A DNA stretch of 64,000 nt from Granulicella sp. L56. Its GTDB lineage: Bacteria; Acidobacteriota; Terriglobia; Terriglobales; Acidobacteriaceae. The stretch covers positions 1,942,438 through 2,006,437 of the forward strand of contig NZ_LMUS01000006.1 of the NCBI RefSeq assembly GCF_009765835.1, written 5' to 3'. The notes beneath the pieces were generated by a model. It was not told the origin of the DNA. It worked only from the letters and a program-made list of their open reading frames with translations, and searched no databases. Every line of letters starts with the position of its first letter. Positions within the stretch are counted from its first letter, which is position 1. The position numbers were made by a program, and so were the translations under genes. Below are positions 54,528-63,599 of this stretch, in pieces.

Positions 54528-54599
54528 CTACTCCGCCGATGCCGCTACCGTGTGCCAGTAGCGGAAGGTAAACCAAAATCGGCTGGAAAAGGTCGTCAT
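54528..54599 (-). CDS. Aromatic-rich leader peptide (trp attenuator leader)
   Basis: A 23-codon ORF between rel and trpB. Within its first 15 residues are four Phe, two Trp (codons 9 and 15) and one Tyr, e.g. RFWFTFRYWH at residues 7-16. In-frame ATGs at 54614 and 54629 would lengthen it to 28 or 33 residues (the latter adds a third Trp). The ribosome site is poor. Just after the Tyr-Trp codons, CCGCUAC can pair with GUAGCGG, and the latter's extension GGUAGCGGC can pair instead with the 5' arm of the terminator. Confidence 0.6.
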   Translation of the reverse strand: MTTFSSRFWFTFRYWHTVAASAE

Positions 54600-54653
54600 C
54601 TTGCTATTGAACATACACTGCCATCCCATGCCATTGCAACTTCTTGTCGGGAA

Positions 54654-57119
54654 CTAGATCTTCTGCACGCGATGCACGTCGCGCACGCCGGGGACCTTGC
54701 GCAGGTTCTGCACCAGCTTGTTGAGGTGGCGAACATCCACCGTCTCGACGACGAAGTCCACCACCATGGTTCCCTCGGGGGTGGGCTTTGTGTCCACGCT
54801 GCGAATGTTGGTTCCATCGTCCGCGATGATTGCCGTGAACTCCTTCAACAACCCGGGACGATCATCGCAAAGCAATGTCAGCTTTACAGGGTACGTCTGG
54901 GCTTTCGTCGTTCCGGGCTCTGTCGGCGAAGGAGCCCACTCCACCTGGATGCGCCGGTCCGACTCGTACAGCAGGTTCTGCACGTTGGGACAGCTTCGAG
55001 CATGAACTGCTACGCCCTTGCCCCGGGTGACGTAGCCAATAATCTCTTCACCACGAATCGGGTTACAACAGCGTGCGCGATAGACGAGCAGATCGTCCTG
55101 CCCTTCTACCTGAAGCGAGTCCGACCCCTTGCCGAAGAAGACCTTCTTCACGGCATCGGACATATGGCCGAGGGCGTTGCCGACCGTGCTTTCGGACGGC
55201 GCAGGCTCCGCGGCCATGGTCGATCCCGGCTCCAGCTTGTTTAGAACCTGTCGTGCGGAAAACTTGCCGAAGCCCACGCCTGCCAGCAACTCGGCCTGTG
55301 TCCCGAGTCCGTATTCGCCGGCGACCTTGTCGTAGTCGGCCTCATCGAACTTGCCCAGCGAGAGCTTGTACTTGCGTGCTTCGCGGTCCAGTAGTTTTCT
55401 ACCGATCTCGATGGCACGTACCCGCTGCTGTTCGTTGAGCCAGTGCTTGATCTTGTTGCGAGCACGCGAGCTCTTGGTGAAGCTGAGCCAGTCGCGGCTG
55501 GGAGCGTGCCCCGTCTGCGTCGAAATCTCGACGATATCACCGTTGCGCAGCCGCGTCCGCAGCGGAACGATGCGCCCGTTCACCTTCGCGCCCACGGTTG
55601 TATTGCCTACCTCGGTATGGATCGTATAGGCAAAATCAATCGGGCTCGCATCCTTCGGCAGCACCACCACCTTGCCCTTCGGCGTAAAGGTGTAGACCTC
55701 CTCGGGGTACAGGTCGATCTTCAGCGTCGACATGAACTCGTTGGGGTCGGGCATCTCGCGCTGCCACTCCATCAACTGCCGCATCCACGCCAGCCGTTGC
55801 TCGTCCTTCGAGGTGACGTTGTCGGAGGCCTTGTACTTCCAGTGCGCCGCGATGCCCTCTTCGGCGACGCGGTGCATGTCTTCGGTGCGGATCTGCACCT
55901 CGAACTGGTGCCCGCCCGGTGCGATCAGCGTCGTATGCAGCGACTGATAGAGATTGGGCCGCGGCATGGCGATGAAGTCCTTGATGCGCCCCGGCACCGG
56001 ACGCCAGGTGCTGTGCAGAAGGCCCAGCACCGCATAGCAGTCCTGCACCGTCTGGCAGATGACGCGCACCGCGAGCAGGTCATAGACCTGGTCCACGGGG
56101 ATCTTCTGCGACTCCAGCTTCTGCTGAATGGAGTAGAGACGCTTGATGCGCCACTCCACGCGCCCCTGAATGTGGTGCTCGCGCAGCTTTTCTTCCAGCT
56201 CGGTGACGATCTTATGCAGAAACTCTTCGCCCGCCCCACGCAGCGCATTGACTTCGGACGAGACCTGCTCGTACGCAAAGGGATCGGTGTAGCGGAAGGC
56301 AAGGTCCTCAAGCTCTCCGCGCAGCTTACCCATGCCCAGACGGTGCGCCAGCGGAGCATAGATATCCAGCGTCTCGCGGGCAATCTTCTGCTGCCGCTCC
56401 GGCTTCAGGTGTTCCAGCGTCCGCATATTATGCAGACGGTCGGCCAGCTTGATGATGACGACGCGAACGTCCGTCACCATCGCCAGCAGCATCTTGCGGA
56501 TATTTTCTGCCTGATGGTCTTCGCGGTTGGCAAACTTGATCTTGTCGAGCTTGGTGACCCCCTCGACGATATGCGCTACCTGATCGCCAAAGCGCTTGCC
56601 CAACTCGACTGAGGTGACATCGGTATCTTCGACGGCATCGTGCAGCAGACCGGCTGCAATCGCGGTCGAGTCCATCTTCAACTCTGCAAGTACCTGCCCG
56701 ACTTCGAGCGGATGAATGATATACGGCTCGCCCGAGGCACGCTTCTGGCCCTCGTGCTGCGACATGGAGAACGCCCATGCCTTGCGAATAATATCGAGGT
56801 CATCGGCTGGGCGGTTGTGATGGACCGTCTCCAGCAGCTTTTGGAACTTTGCATCGACAGTCTCGATCTCCCCCGCCGCGACGCCGCTTAGGTGAGAGGC
56901 CGAAGACTCATCGAGGGCCGACGGTGCGACAGGCTCACCCTTCGCCGCATCGGCACGCAACTCCGCAGCAACCGGGGTATCCGCCGTAACTCCAACAGGA
57001 AGAGCAGTTTCCAGCTTCGTTCCTGTATCGGTATCCGGTATCTCCGATGGGTTCTTCGGTTCGTTTTGCGACCGCGACTGCGGATCAGCCTCCGAAGAGG
57101 CTGGATGGGCGCTGACCAT
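54654..57119 (-). CDS. rel: Bifunctional (p)ppGpp synthetase/hydrolase (Rel)
   Basis: An 821-residue stringent-response enzyme. A poorly conserved N-terminal extension of about 105 residues precedes the HD hydrolase domain (AGLLHDAVEDTDVTSVEL with the HD pair), then the synthetase domain (AMPRPNLYQSLHTTLIAPGG), the TGS domain (VYTFTPKGKVVVLPKDASPIDFAYTIH), a conserved cysteine/zinc-finger region (YRARCCNPIRGEEIIGYVTRG) and a C-terminal ACT/RRM domain. Both active sites look intact. Start at 57119; a shorter start near residue 100 is possible. It lies just upstream of the trp leader. Confidence 0.93.
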   Translation of the reverse strand: MVSAHPASSEADPQSRSQNEPKNPSEIPDTDTGTKLETALPVGVTADTPVAAELRADAAKGEPVAPSALDESSASHLSGVAAGEIETVDAKFQKLLETVHHNRPADDLDIIRKAWAFSMSQHEGQKRASGEPYIIHPLEVGQVLAELKMDSTAIAAGLLHDAVEDTDVTSVELGKRFGDQVAHIVEGVTKLDKIKFANREDHQAENIRKMLLAMVTDVRVVIIKLADRLHNMRTLEHLKPERQQKIARETLDIYAPLAHRLGMGKLRGELEDLAFRYTDPFAYEQVSSEVNALRGAGEEFLHKIVTELEEKLREHHIQGRVEWRIKRLYSIQQKLESQKIPVDQVYDLLAVRVICQTVQDCYAVLGLLHSTWRPVPGRIKDFIAMPRPNLYQSLHTTLIAPGGHQFEVQIRTEDMHRVAEEGIAAHWKYKASDNVTSKDEQRLAWMRQLMEWQREMPDPNEFMSTLKIDLYPEEVYTFTPKGKVVVLPKDASPIDFAYTIHTEVGNTTVGAKVNGRIVPLRTRLRNGDIVEISTQTGHAPSRDWLSFTKSSRARNKIKHWLNEQQRVRAIEIGRKLLDREARKYKLSLGKFDEADYDKVAGEYGLGTQAELLAGVGFGKFSARQVLNKLEPGSTMAAEPAPSESTVGNALGHMSDAVKKVFFGKGSDSLQVEGQDDLLVYRARCCNPIRGEEIIGYVTRGKGVAVHARSCPNVQNLLYESDRRIQVEWAPSPTEPGTTKAQTYPVKLTLLCDDRPGLLKEFTAIIADDGTNIRSVDTKPTPEGTMVVDFVVETVDVRHLNKLVQNLRKVPGVRDVHRVQKI

Positions 57120-57264
57120 AGGACATTATAGGCTGCGCCGTCAAGAGGGGCTTTCGGGCTGGCAGGATGGCCTCGAAGCAACCGCCGGAGATGAGATGAT
57201 GCTATGTAAGCGAATACACCCCCGAGATCGCGTTCAATTTGCCAAGGATCTCCAGAGGACCGCC

Positions 57265-58326
57265 ATGAAATTGCTCTCCGGATTGCTTCTACTCGCTACG
57301 GCTGCACTGCCGTTCTCTCAGCCGACGGCGCAGGGACAGACGACCGCGCAGGCCGCTGACACCTTCCATAATCCGCTGCTCCAGACCGGCCCCGATCCCT
57401 GGGTCGTCACGCATGACGGCTTTTATTACTACATGAACACGACCGGCCAGAACCTCACCATCTGGAAGACCCGCGACATCACTGACCTTGCCCACGCAGA
57501 GAAGAAGGTCGTGTGGACGCCACCGGCCACCGGCCCCTACTCGCACGACATCTGGGCGCCGGAGCTGCACTTCGTGGATGGCAAGTGGTACATCTACTTT
57601 GCCGCCGATGCAGGACAGAATGAGTCGCACCGCATCTATGTCGTCGAAAACGCGGCAGCCGATCCGCTCGATGGCAACTTCACCTTCAAGGGCAAGGTTG
57701 CGGACGTAACCGACAAGTGGGCCATCGATGCCTCCGTCTTCGAAAACAAGGGCCAGAAATATATCGTGTGGTCCGGCTGGGAGGGCGATAGCGACGGCGA
57801 GCAGCGCATCTACCTGGCGCACCTCAAAAATCCGTGGACCATCGACTCGAAGCGCGTCCTGCTCTCCTATCCCAAATATCCCTGGGAGCATGTCGGCGAC
57901 TTGCTCAATCGCCCCGAGATGCCGCACGTCAATGTGAATGAAGGCCCGGAGATTCTGCAGCACGGACAGGACATCTTCCTCGTCTACTCCGGCTCCGCCT
58001 GCTGGACGGATTACTACGAATTGGGCGTGGTGAAGGCGAACGCCGACTCCAACCTGCTCGATACCGCCTCATGGTCGAAGTTCGATCATCCTTTTTTCAA
58101 GCAGGACCGTGGAGCAGGCGTCTTCGGCCCCGGCCACAACGGCTTCTTCAAGTCGCTGGATGGCAGAGAAGACTGGATCATCTATCACGCGAACCCAGGC
58201 TCGGGTGAGGGCTGCGGAGGCAAGCGCTCGCCGCGGATACAGCCCTTTACCTGGAACGCCGATGGCACGCCGAACTTCGGCAAACCGCTTTCGGCTGAAA
58301 CAGCGATAAAAAAGCCTTCGAATTGA
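57265..58326 (+). CDS. Secreted glycoside hydrolase family 43 (arabinanase-like)
   Basis: A 353-residue enzyme with a signal peptide (MKLLSGLLLLATAALPFSQPTAQ). The five-bladed GH43 propeller begins DTFHNPLLQTGPDPWVV (catalytic base D44), followed by SHDIWAPELHFVDGKWYIYF (acid-side blade), AIDASVFENKGQKYIVWSG, NVNEGPEILQHGQDIFLVYSGS (general acid Glu), and GPGHNGFF. Members cleave arabinan or xylan side chains in plant cell wall. Start at 57265 because it begins the signal peptide. Confidence 0.85.
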   Translation: MKLLSGLLLLATAALPFSQPTAQGQTTAQAADTFHNPLLQTGPDPWVVTHDGFYYYMNTTGQNLTIWKTRDITDLAHAEKKVVWTPPATGPYSHDIWAPELHFVDGKWYIYFAADAGQNESHRIYVVENAAADPLDGNFTFKGKVADVTDKWAIDASVFENKGQKYIVWSGWEGDSDGEQRIYLAHLKNPWTIDSKRVLLSYPKYPWEHVGDLLNRPEMPHVNVNEGPEILQHGQDIFLVYSGSACWTDYYELGVVKANADSNLLDTASWSKFDHPFFKQDRGAGVFGPGHNGFFKSLDGREDWIIYHANPGSGEGCGGKRSPRIQPFTWNADGTPNFGKPLSAETAIKKPSN

Positions 58327-58367
58327 GGTTGCGCTAACCAATCCAGTTGCGTCCAACTTGAGGAATC

Positions 58368-58760
58368 ATGCCGGGCTCAGAAGATTCCAGAGCGGACGGA
58401 GACCTGCATCCTATGGGACAAAAAATCCTAAAGCAGATTGTTCTCGGTGTGGATGGGTTTTATCCGGCCTTGTGGATGCTTCTTCTAATGAGCATCACCA
58501 TGCCTGCTCAGCAAAACCCACTGAGCACCACTCTCCCCACCACCAAGTTGAGCGGCGGGTTCGAACTTCCCACGGTGACAAAGGCAGATAGGATCGTGCA
58601 CGATATTCCACTCAGTCAGACTGAAGATCGCTATGTGCACGCCATTCCACTGAGTAAAACCCCGGACCATTATTTGCGGAATGTTTCGTCTATGATCCCT
58701 GGAAAAACGGGACGAACAACCGCCGTCAGTGAGAAGAAGGGGCAGCAACCGGCGAACTAG
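58368..58760 (+). CDS. Hypothetical small protein with imperfect repeats
   Basis: A 130-residue frame. It contains a hydrophobic segment (ALWMLLLMSITMPAQQ) and short repeats of the type IVHDIPLSQTEDRYVHAIPLSKTPDHY. A start at 58413 (MGQKILKQIV) is also possible. It overlaps the 3' end of a convergent gene by 35 nt, and no family is recognised, so I am unsure it is expressed. Confidence 0.4.
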   Translation: MPGSEDSRADGDLHPMGQKILKQIVLGVDGFYPALWMLLLMSITMPAQQNPLSTTLPTTKLSGGFELPTVTKADRIVHDIPLSQTEDRYVHAIPLSKTPDHYLRNVSSMIPGKTGRTTAVSEKKGQQPAN

Positions 58761-59400
58761 CTGGAGAAGGAGCAGATTTCTTTACCGGCTTGTTCACCCG
58801 TTTGCGCTTCTTCACCGGTGCCGGGGTCGGGCAGACAACCGGAGCAGCGGGTGGCGGCACCGCGCGAAGGGCAGTCTGCAAGCTATGCACCTGCTGCTCC
58901 TGCGCAAGCGCCGCGGAGTTGAGATGATCTCCGAGCGCGCGCCGGGCATCTTCAAGACTCGCTCTCGCGTGGTCGATCGCTGCACTTTGCTGGTTGGGAG
59001 CGGCAAGGTTGGCGACCTGGCCGACGCGGAGCAGCACATCGTAGAGCGCCTCAATATTGCGGTAGGCGGGCAAGAGTTGCGAGACAGAATTGGGTGCTGC
59101 GTCGGCGCCTGCGAGCAACTGCGGCAGCGCCGTTTCAATATCGCGATGAATGGAGCTGATGTTGGAGCTCGTCTCCTCGCGTATTGCATCCGAGGTCTTC
59201 CATTTGTCCGGTCGCAATCCTTCGAGCGACTGCGCGAGCGTATTAAGCGCGGGCTGCAGCATCGCAGAGGGCGTTTCTTGTGTTTGTGCTGTCGGCGGCG
59301 GCGCTGCGGCGGGTGGTTGTGCAGCCAATACAATGCACGGGCCGCAAAAAAACCCTAGAAAAACAGCCGAAAAAAGGTGGCGCGTAGCGTTAATTTTCAC
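58726..59400 (-). CDS. Exported helical protein with basic Pro/Ala tail
   Basis: About 224 residues from a GTG at 59400, which has GAGGG 7 nt upstream and opens a signal peptide (HLFSAVFLGFFCGPCIVLAAQPP). The mature part is helical (NTLAQSLEGLRPDKWKTSDAIREE, LPAYRNIEALYDVLLRVGQVANLAAP), then a C-terminal tail rich in Lys, Pro, Ala and Ser (PVKKRKRVNKPVKKSAP). I do not recognise the family. An ATG at 59439 is possible but gives a poorer N-terminus. Confidence 0.6.
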   Translation of the reverse strand: MKINATRHLFSAVFLGFFCGPCIVLAAQPPAAAPPPTAQTQETPSAMLQPALNTLAQSLEGLRPDKWKTSDAIREETSSNISSIHRDIETALPQLLAGADAAPNSVSQLLPAYRNIEALYDVLLRVGQVANLAAPNQQSAAIDHARASLEDARRALGDHLNSAALAQEQQVHSLQTALRAVPPPAAPVVCPTPAPVKKRKRVNKPVKKSAPSPASSPVAAPSSH

Positions 59401-59515
59401 GAAAAGCCCTCGATTGAGCCCTATTCTCCACTCAGTCATTCAGGAAAGGAGATAGCGGCACTCAGTTGGATGCTGCTTTGGTTATGTTGCGACCTTGCGG
59501 GCTGCAAACGCAAAC

Positions 59516-59905
59516 TTAGAAGCGGTGAATTCTGCCTCGCAGCCGCTTAAGCTCCTGACGGTCGCGCTTTGAGGGCTTCCCCTCGGTCACGGCCCCCATG
59601 CGCATCATCTCCTTACGCTCCTCGGCGGCCTTCAGACGGGCCTGCTGGCTCTCTTCGGTCTCACGGTACAGCGTTTGGGCAACCGCCGCCGGCCCGCGCA
59701 TCTCGCTGAGAAGCAACACTTCTACCTCAAAGTCCCCGGCTTCGTTTTTGATGCGCAGCATGTTGCCGACGCGTACCTCGCGCGCCGCCTTGGATCGTTG
59801 GCCGTTCGATTCAATCCTGCCCAGCTCACATGCCTTCGACGCCAGCGCTCGCGTCTTGAAGAATCTGGCGGCCCAGAGCCACTTGTCCATTCGCACATCC
59901 ATCAT
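59516..59905 (-). CDS. hslR: S4-domain RNA-binding protein (HslR-like)
   Basis: A 129-residue protein whose first 65 residues form an S4 domain (MDKWLWAARFFKTRALASKACELGRIESNGQRSKAAREVRVGNMLRI). The rest is a charged tail ending KRLRGRIHRF. This is the layout of Hsp15/HslR, which binds 50S subunits with stalled nascent chains after heat stress. The C-terminal tail differs in the E. coli protein, so the assignment is by domain and length. Confidence 0.85.
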   Translation of the reverse strand: MMDVRMDKWLWAARFFKTRALASKACELGRIESNGQRSKAAREVRVGNMLRIKNEAGDFEVEVLLLSEMRGPAAVAQTLYRETEESQQARLKAAEERKEMMRMGAVTEGKPSKRDRQELKRLRGRIHRF

Positions 59906-60044
59906 GGTTCATTTTCGTACATAAGCATTCCTGCGGCCTGAAAAATATCGCCGCCATAACGTCAAGCTAATTCTCTGGACAAATGCGGAGGAGGCCTTCT
60001 ATGCTCCGCTGCACGGGCCCGGATAAGAGCGAGGATGGCTTTGG

Positions 60045-60800
60045 ATGGGTGTGAAGCTGCTTAATGCCGGGTTGGGTGCCGCAGTGGGACTGGCGCTACT
60101 GGTGGGTGGGTGCGCAGCAAAGCATGAAGAGCCTAAACCTCCTGCTCCTCCCATGAAGGCGATGAAACCGGCACCGGCAACTCCGATTGCCATAAAGAAG
60201 ATTGAGCTTGGCGAAGACGGCTGGGACCCTGCATGGGACAAGATCGTCGAAGAGGCGATTCCTGCGTCGATGCTGTCCTACCGGGTTCCGCATGATGTGC
60301 GGCAGTTCTGCCCGCGCTTTTATGGCATGGGCATGGCGGATAAGCGAGCCTTCTGGGCTTATTTTTTTCAGGCGTTGGCCGGTGCGGAGGCGGGCCTCAA
60401 TCCCACAAGCCGGGTGCGTCATACCGAGCCGCAGGTCGCGGTGAAGGATGCAGTAACAGGAAGAATGGTTCGCAGCCAGGGATTGATGCAACTGACCTAC
60501 GAAGACCAAAGGCGTTACGGCTGCGACTTTGACTGGGAGGCGGACCGGAAGCTGACGCCGGATGATCCGGAGAAGACAATCCTGCAGCCGAAGAACAACC
60601 TTGAGTGCGGTGTGAAGATTCTGGCACGGCAGATCATCGAGATGCACAAACCGCTGCTGTCGAGGACAGGCTATTGGTCGACGTTGCGACCGGGAAACCA
60701 GGATTACCGCATGTTCGCGAAGCAGATGACGAACCCGCCCTCTGCCTGCGGTTTACATGAGAGAACGGTGAAGCAGCGAAGGCTCGTTGCTAGACGTTGA
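60045..60800 (+). CDS. SLT-like lytic transglycosylase lipoprotein
   Basis: A 251-residue lipoprotein (lipobox LLVGGC, about residue 23). The mature part holds a lysozyme-like SLT pattern: FFQALAGAEAGLNP with a candidate catalytic Glu, GLMQLTYEDQRRYGCDFDW, ECGVKILARQIIEMHKP. SLT enzymes cleave peptidoglycan glycan strands. The match is loose, so a non-catalytic member is possible. GAGG lies 10 nt before the ATG. It is convergent with ychF (10-bp gap). Confidence 0.65.
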   Translation: MGVKLLNAGLGAAVGLALLVGGCAAKHEEPKPPAPPMKAMKPAPATPIAIKKIELGEDGWDPAWDKIVEEAIPASMLSYRVPHDVRQFCPRFYGMGMADKRAFWAYFFQALAGAEAGLNPTSRVRHTEPQVAVKDAVTGRMVRSQGLMQLTYEDQRRYGCDFDWEADRKLTPDDPEKTILQPKNNLECGVKILARQIIEMHKPLLSRTGYWSTLRPGNQDYRMFAKQMTNPPSACGLHERTVKQRRLVARR

Positions 60801-60810
60801 ATTTGAAGAA

Positions 60811-61908
60811 CTAGACGTTGAACTTGAAGAAAAGAATGTCGCCGTCCTTGACCACATACTCCTTGCCTTCGGAGCGGAGCAGGCCCTTCTCTTTGACGGC
60901 CTGCTCGGTGCCATAGGTGAAGAGGTCGTCGGAGGCGTAGCAGTCGGCCTTGATGAAGCCCTTCTCAAAATCGGAGTGAATGACGCCTGCCGCGCCGGGG
61001 GCCTTCGTTCCGCGCTTGATGGTCCACGCACGAACCTCCTGCACGCCAGCGGTGAAGTAGGTAATGAGGTCGAGCAGGCGATAGGCGGAGTGGATGAGGC
61101 GGTTCAGACCGGGCTCGGAGAGGCCCATGTCCTTGAGAAATTCATCGCGCTCGGCAGGTTCGAGCTGGGCGATCTCGGATTCCATCGCTCCACAGATGCG
61201 GACGACCTGCGCGCCTTCCTCTGCGGCGCGCTTTTCGACAGCGGCGATATAGGCGTTGCTCTCGATGATGCCGGAATCATCGACGTTGGCGACGTAGAGC
61301 TGAGGCTTGGCGGTGATGAGGAACAACTCGCGCGCGATCAGCCTCTCTTCATCGGTGAGGTCGGCAGTGCGGGCAGGCTTGCCCGCATTCAGAGCGTCGA
61401 GCAGCTTCTTCATCGCGCTGGCTTCGGTCTTGATCTTGTGGTCGCTGGTATTTTTGGCCAGCTTTTCGACCTTGGTGTTGCGCTTCTCAACGGTATCGAG
61501 ATCGGCGAGCAGAAGCTCGGTGTTAATGATGTCGATGTCGTGCAGCGGGTTGACGCCTCCGGCGACGTGGATGACCTCGGCGTCGTCGAAGCAGCGAACG
61601 ACGTGGCAGATAGCGTCAGTTGCGCGGATGTGGCCGAGGAACTGGTTGCCGAGACCTTCGCCCTTGCTGGCGCCTTCAACCAGACCGGCGATATCGATGA
61701 ACTCCATCGTCGTGGGGACGAGCGACTTGGGCTGAATCAGCGTGGAGATCTTGGAGAGGCGCTCATCGGGCACGGTGACGACGCCGGTGTTGGGGTCGAT
61801 GGTGCAGAAGGGATAGTTGGCCGCCTGGGCCTTGGCCGAGGTGAGCGCGTTGAAGATGGTGCTTTTTCCGACGTTGGGCAGGCCAACGATTCCACAATTG
61901 AGAGGCAT
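60811..61908 (-). CDS. ychF: Ribosome-binding ATPase YchF (Obg family)
   Basis: A 365-residue OBG-like ATPase. P-loop [17 protein letters not shown], switch [24 protein letters not shown], the changed G4 position NVDDSG of ATP-using members, a coiled-coil insertion ([17 protein letters not shown]) and the C-terminal TGS domain ([39 protein letters not shown]). It binds 70S ribosomes and affects stress responses. Normal length. Confidence 0.95.
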   Translation of the reverse strand: MPLNCGIVGLPNVGKSTIFNALTSAKAQAANYPFCTIDPNTGVVTVPDERLSKISTLIQPKSLVPTTMEFIDIAGLVEGASKGEGLGNQFLGHIRATDAICHVVRCFDDAEVIHVAGGVNPLHDIDIINTELLLADLDTVEKRNTKVEKLAKNTSDHKIKTEASAMKKLLDALNAGKPARTADLTDEERLIARELFLITAKPQLYVANVDDSGIIESNAYIAAVEKRAAEEGAQVVRICGAMESEIAQLEPAERDEFLKDMGLSEPGLNRLIHSAYRLLDLITYFTAGVQEVRAWTIKRGTKAPGAAGVIHSDFEKGFIKADCYASDDLFTYGTEQAVKEKGLLRSEGKEYVVKDGDILFFKFNV

Positions 61909-62042
61909 TTTTCTATGAGGTCCTTACTTCTATTGAAACATGCCGAGGTGCGGAGGGTGAGCAATCGCGGGTTTTCGTGGCGCTCTACCCCCACGTCCTC
62001 AAATGCCGGACGTGGGGCACCCCGTTGACTGCGGCTATGAAG

Positions 62043-63599
62043 TTACCTTGACGGCAGTTTGCAGGCAAAATTGTGCGCGTTGTTGGTGCTGCCTTTGCCG
62101 CTATAGACGGCCACCTGCGGATAGGGGCAGAGCGGACGCGTGCGGTCGATCTCGCCCTCGGTTGTGTGGAAGGCGATGATCTTCTCGGGTGCGACGCCGT
62201 TTTCTGCCCACTCTTCAAGCGCCGTAACTCCATCAAAATGGTTGGGACCGGGACCTCCGGTGCAGTGGTTCATGCCCGGCACCAGGAACAGGCGGAGGAA
62301 CTGCGAAGTGTCCTTTCCAACCGTCGCCTGTACCTGGTTGTAGTAGTTGATGGTGTTGAGCGGCGAGATGTCGGGGTCGCTCCAGCCGTGATAGAGGATC
62401 AGCTTGCCGCCGCGCCGCTGCAAGGGCCGCAGGTCGGGATCGACCGCATCGAGCGAGCGGCCGGTCTTGGCCAGCGCCGTCTTCATGTCGGTGTCGTAGT
62501 TGAAGTTGAGCGCGTTGTAGTTGGGGTCTTCAAAGACCATGTTCTGGAAGAAGCCATCGGCGGCCTTCCAATGGGTTGCGGCGAAGGGCTTGTTGCCGGT
62601 GATCCAGCTCGGCCAGCCGCCCGTCCCGGCTTCGCCGCCTGGCAAAATGCCAGGATAGATAAGATTGCCGTGAGAGTCATGCGCTCCGCCCCAGATGTCC
62701 TTGATGGCCTTGACCTGTTTGCGAGTGAAGCAGGAGGACGAGGGCTCGCCTTCTTTACAGGTGAGCACCGCCGGGTCGAAGTGGCATTTGCGGGGGTCGT
62801 CGAGCACGCCGTCCGCGACTCCATCGATGGCGTCGCAGGCTGCGATGACGGCGTTGGCCAGCAGCGGAACTTTTGAGGCCGGAATGTAACTCTCCGGGTC
62901 TTTGAGGGTGGCGATGGAGTACCAGAGGTGCGCGCCTGCGTAGTGGCGCGTCCAGTTATTGGCGGGATCGCCTACAAGCAGGCCATCGTAGTCGTCGGGA
63001 AATCGCTGGGCTTCCATCAGGCCCTGTTCGCCGCCTTTGGAGCAGCCGACGTAGTACGAGTGCGCGGAGGCTTTGCCGTAGAAGGTCTGCGTGATCTGCT
63101 TGCCGTTGACCGTGGCAAGGTGCAGACCGCGGTAGCCGAAGTCGGCCACGAGCTCGGGGTGATGCAACGCCCAGGTCGAGTCGAAGCCGTTGCTGGGCGG
63201 GTTGTTGACGTGGCCGGTGTCGGTGCTGACGACCGCGTAGCCGCGTCTCAGCGCGGCAGCCATGGCGCGATAGCTGATGACGCCTGCGGTGCCGCCGTTG
63301 CCGACGCCCTGAAACTTACCGTTCCAGCTATGCAACGGCATCCAGACCTCGAACCGGATCGCTGGCTTTGTGGTTGCTGCGACTCGGCAGAATGCCGGGA
63401 GATTGCCGATCGTTGCGGTGGATTTGGGTACGGCGAAGTTGCCCGTCGAGACACTTGCGGCAGAGGTGATGACGGTTTCGGGAAGCTGGAGGTTGAGGAG
63501 GTCTTTGCAGGATTGCTGGGCAGCAAGCGGAGCCGCAAGGAGAAGCAGGGCGAGAATGGGCATGATTGAAGACGCGATGGAGGTCGGAAGGTTTCGCAC
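62043..63599 (-). CDS. Secreted tannase/feruloyl esterase family enzyme
   Basis: A 518-residue exported esterase. Signal peptide (IMPILALLLLAAPLAAQQ), nucleophile S187 in VGCSKGGEQG, WxxGN type GKFQGVGNGGTAGV near residue 95, acid in LILYHGWSDPDISP, and His in GMNHCTGGPG. The neighbouring cysteines (C186 and the Cys after the catalytic His) form the family's CS-D-HC disulfide. Members split gallate or ferulate esters of plant polyphenols. Starts at GTG 63599 with AAGGAG 5 nt upstream. Confidence 0.88.
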   Translation of the reverse strand: MRNLPTSIASSIMPILALLLLAAPLAAQQSCKDLLNLQLPETVITSAASVSTGNFAVPKSTATIGNLPAFCRVAATTKPAIRFEVWMPLHSWNGKFQGVGNGGTAGVISYRAMAAALRRGYAVVSTDTGHVNNPPSNGFDSTWALHHPELVADFGYRGLHLATVNGKQITQTFYGKASAHSYYVGCSKGGEQGLMEAQRFPDDYDGLLVGDPANNWTRHYAGAHLWYSIATLKDPESYIPASKVPLLANAVIAACDAIDGVADGVLDDPRKCHFDPAVLTCKEGEPSSSCFTRKQVKAIKDIWGGAHDSHGNLIYPGILPGGEAGTGGWPSWITGNKPFAATHWKAADGFFQNMVFEDPNYNALNFNYDTDMKTALAKTGRSLDAVDPDLRPLQRRGGKLILYHGWSDPDISPLNTINYYNQVQATVGKDTSQFLRLFLVPGMNHCTGGPGPNHFDGVTALEEWAENGVAPEKIIAFHTTEGEIDRTRPLCPYPQVAVYSGKGSTNNAHNFACKLPSR

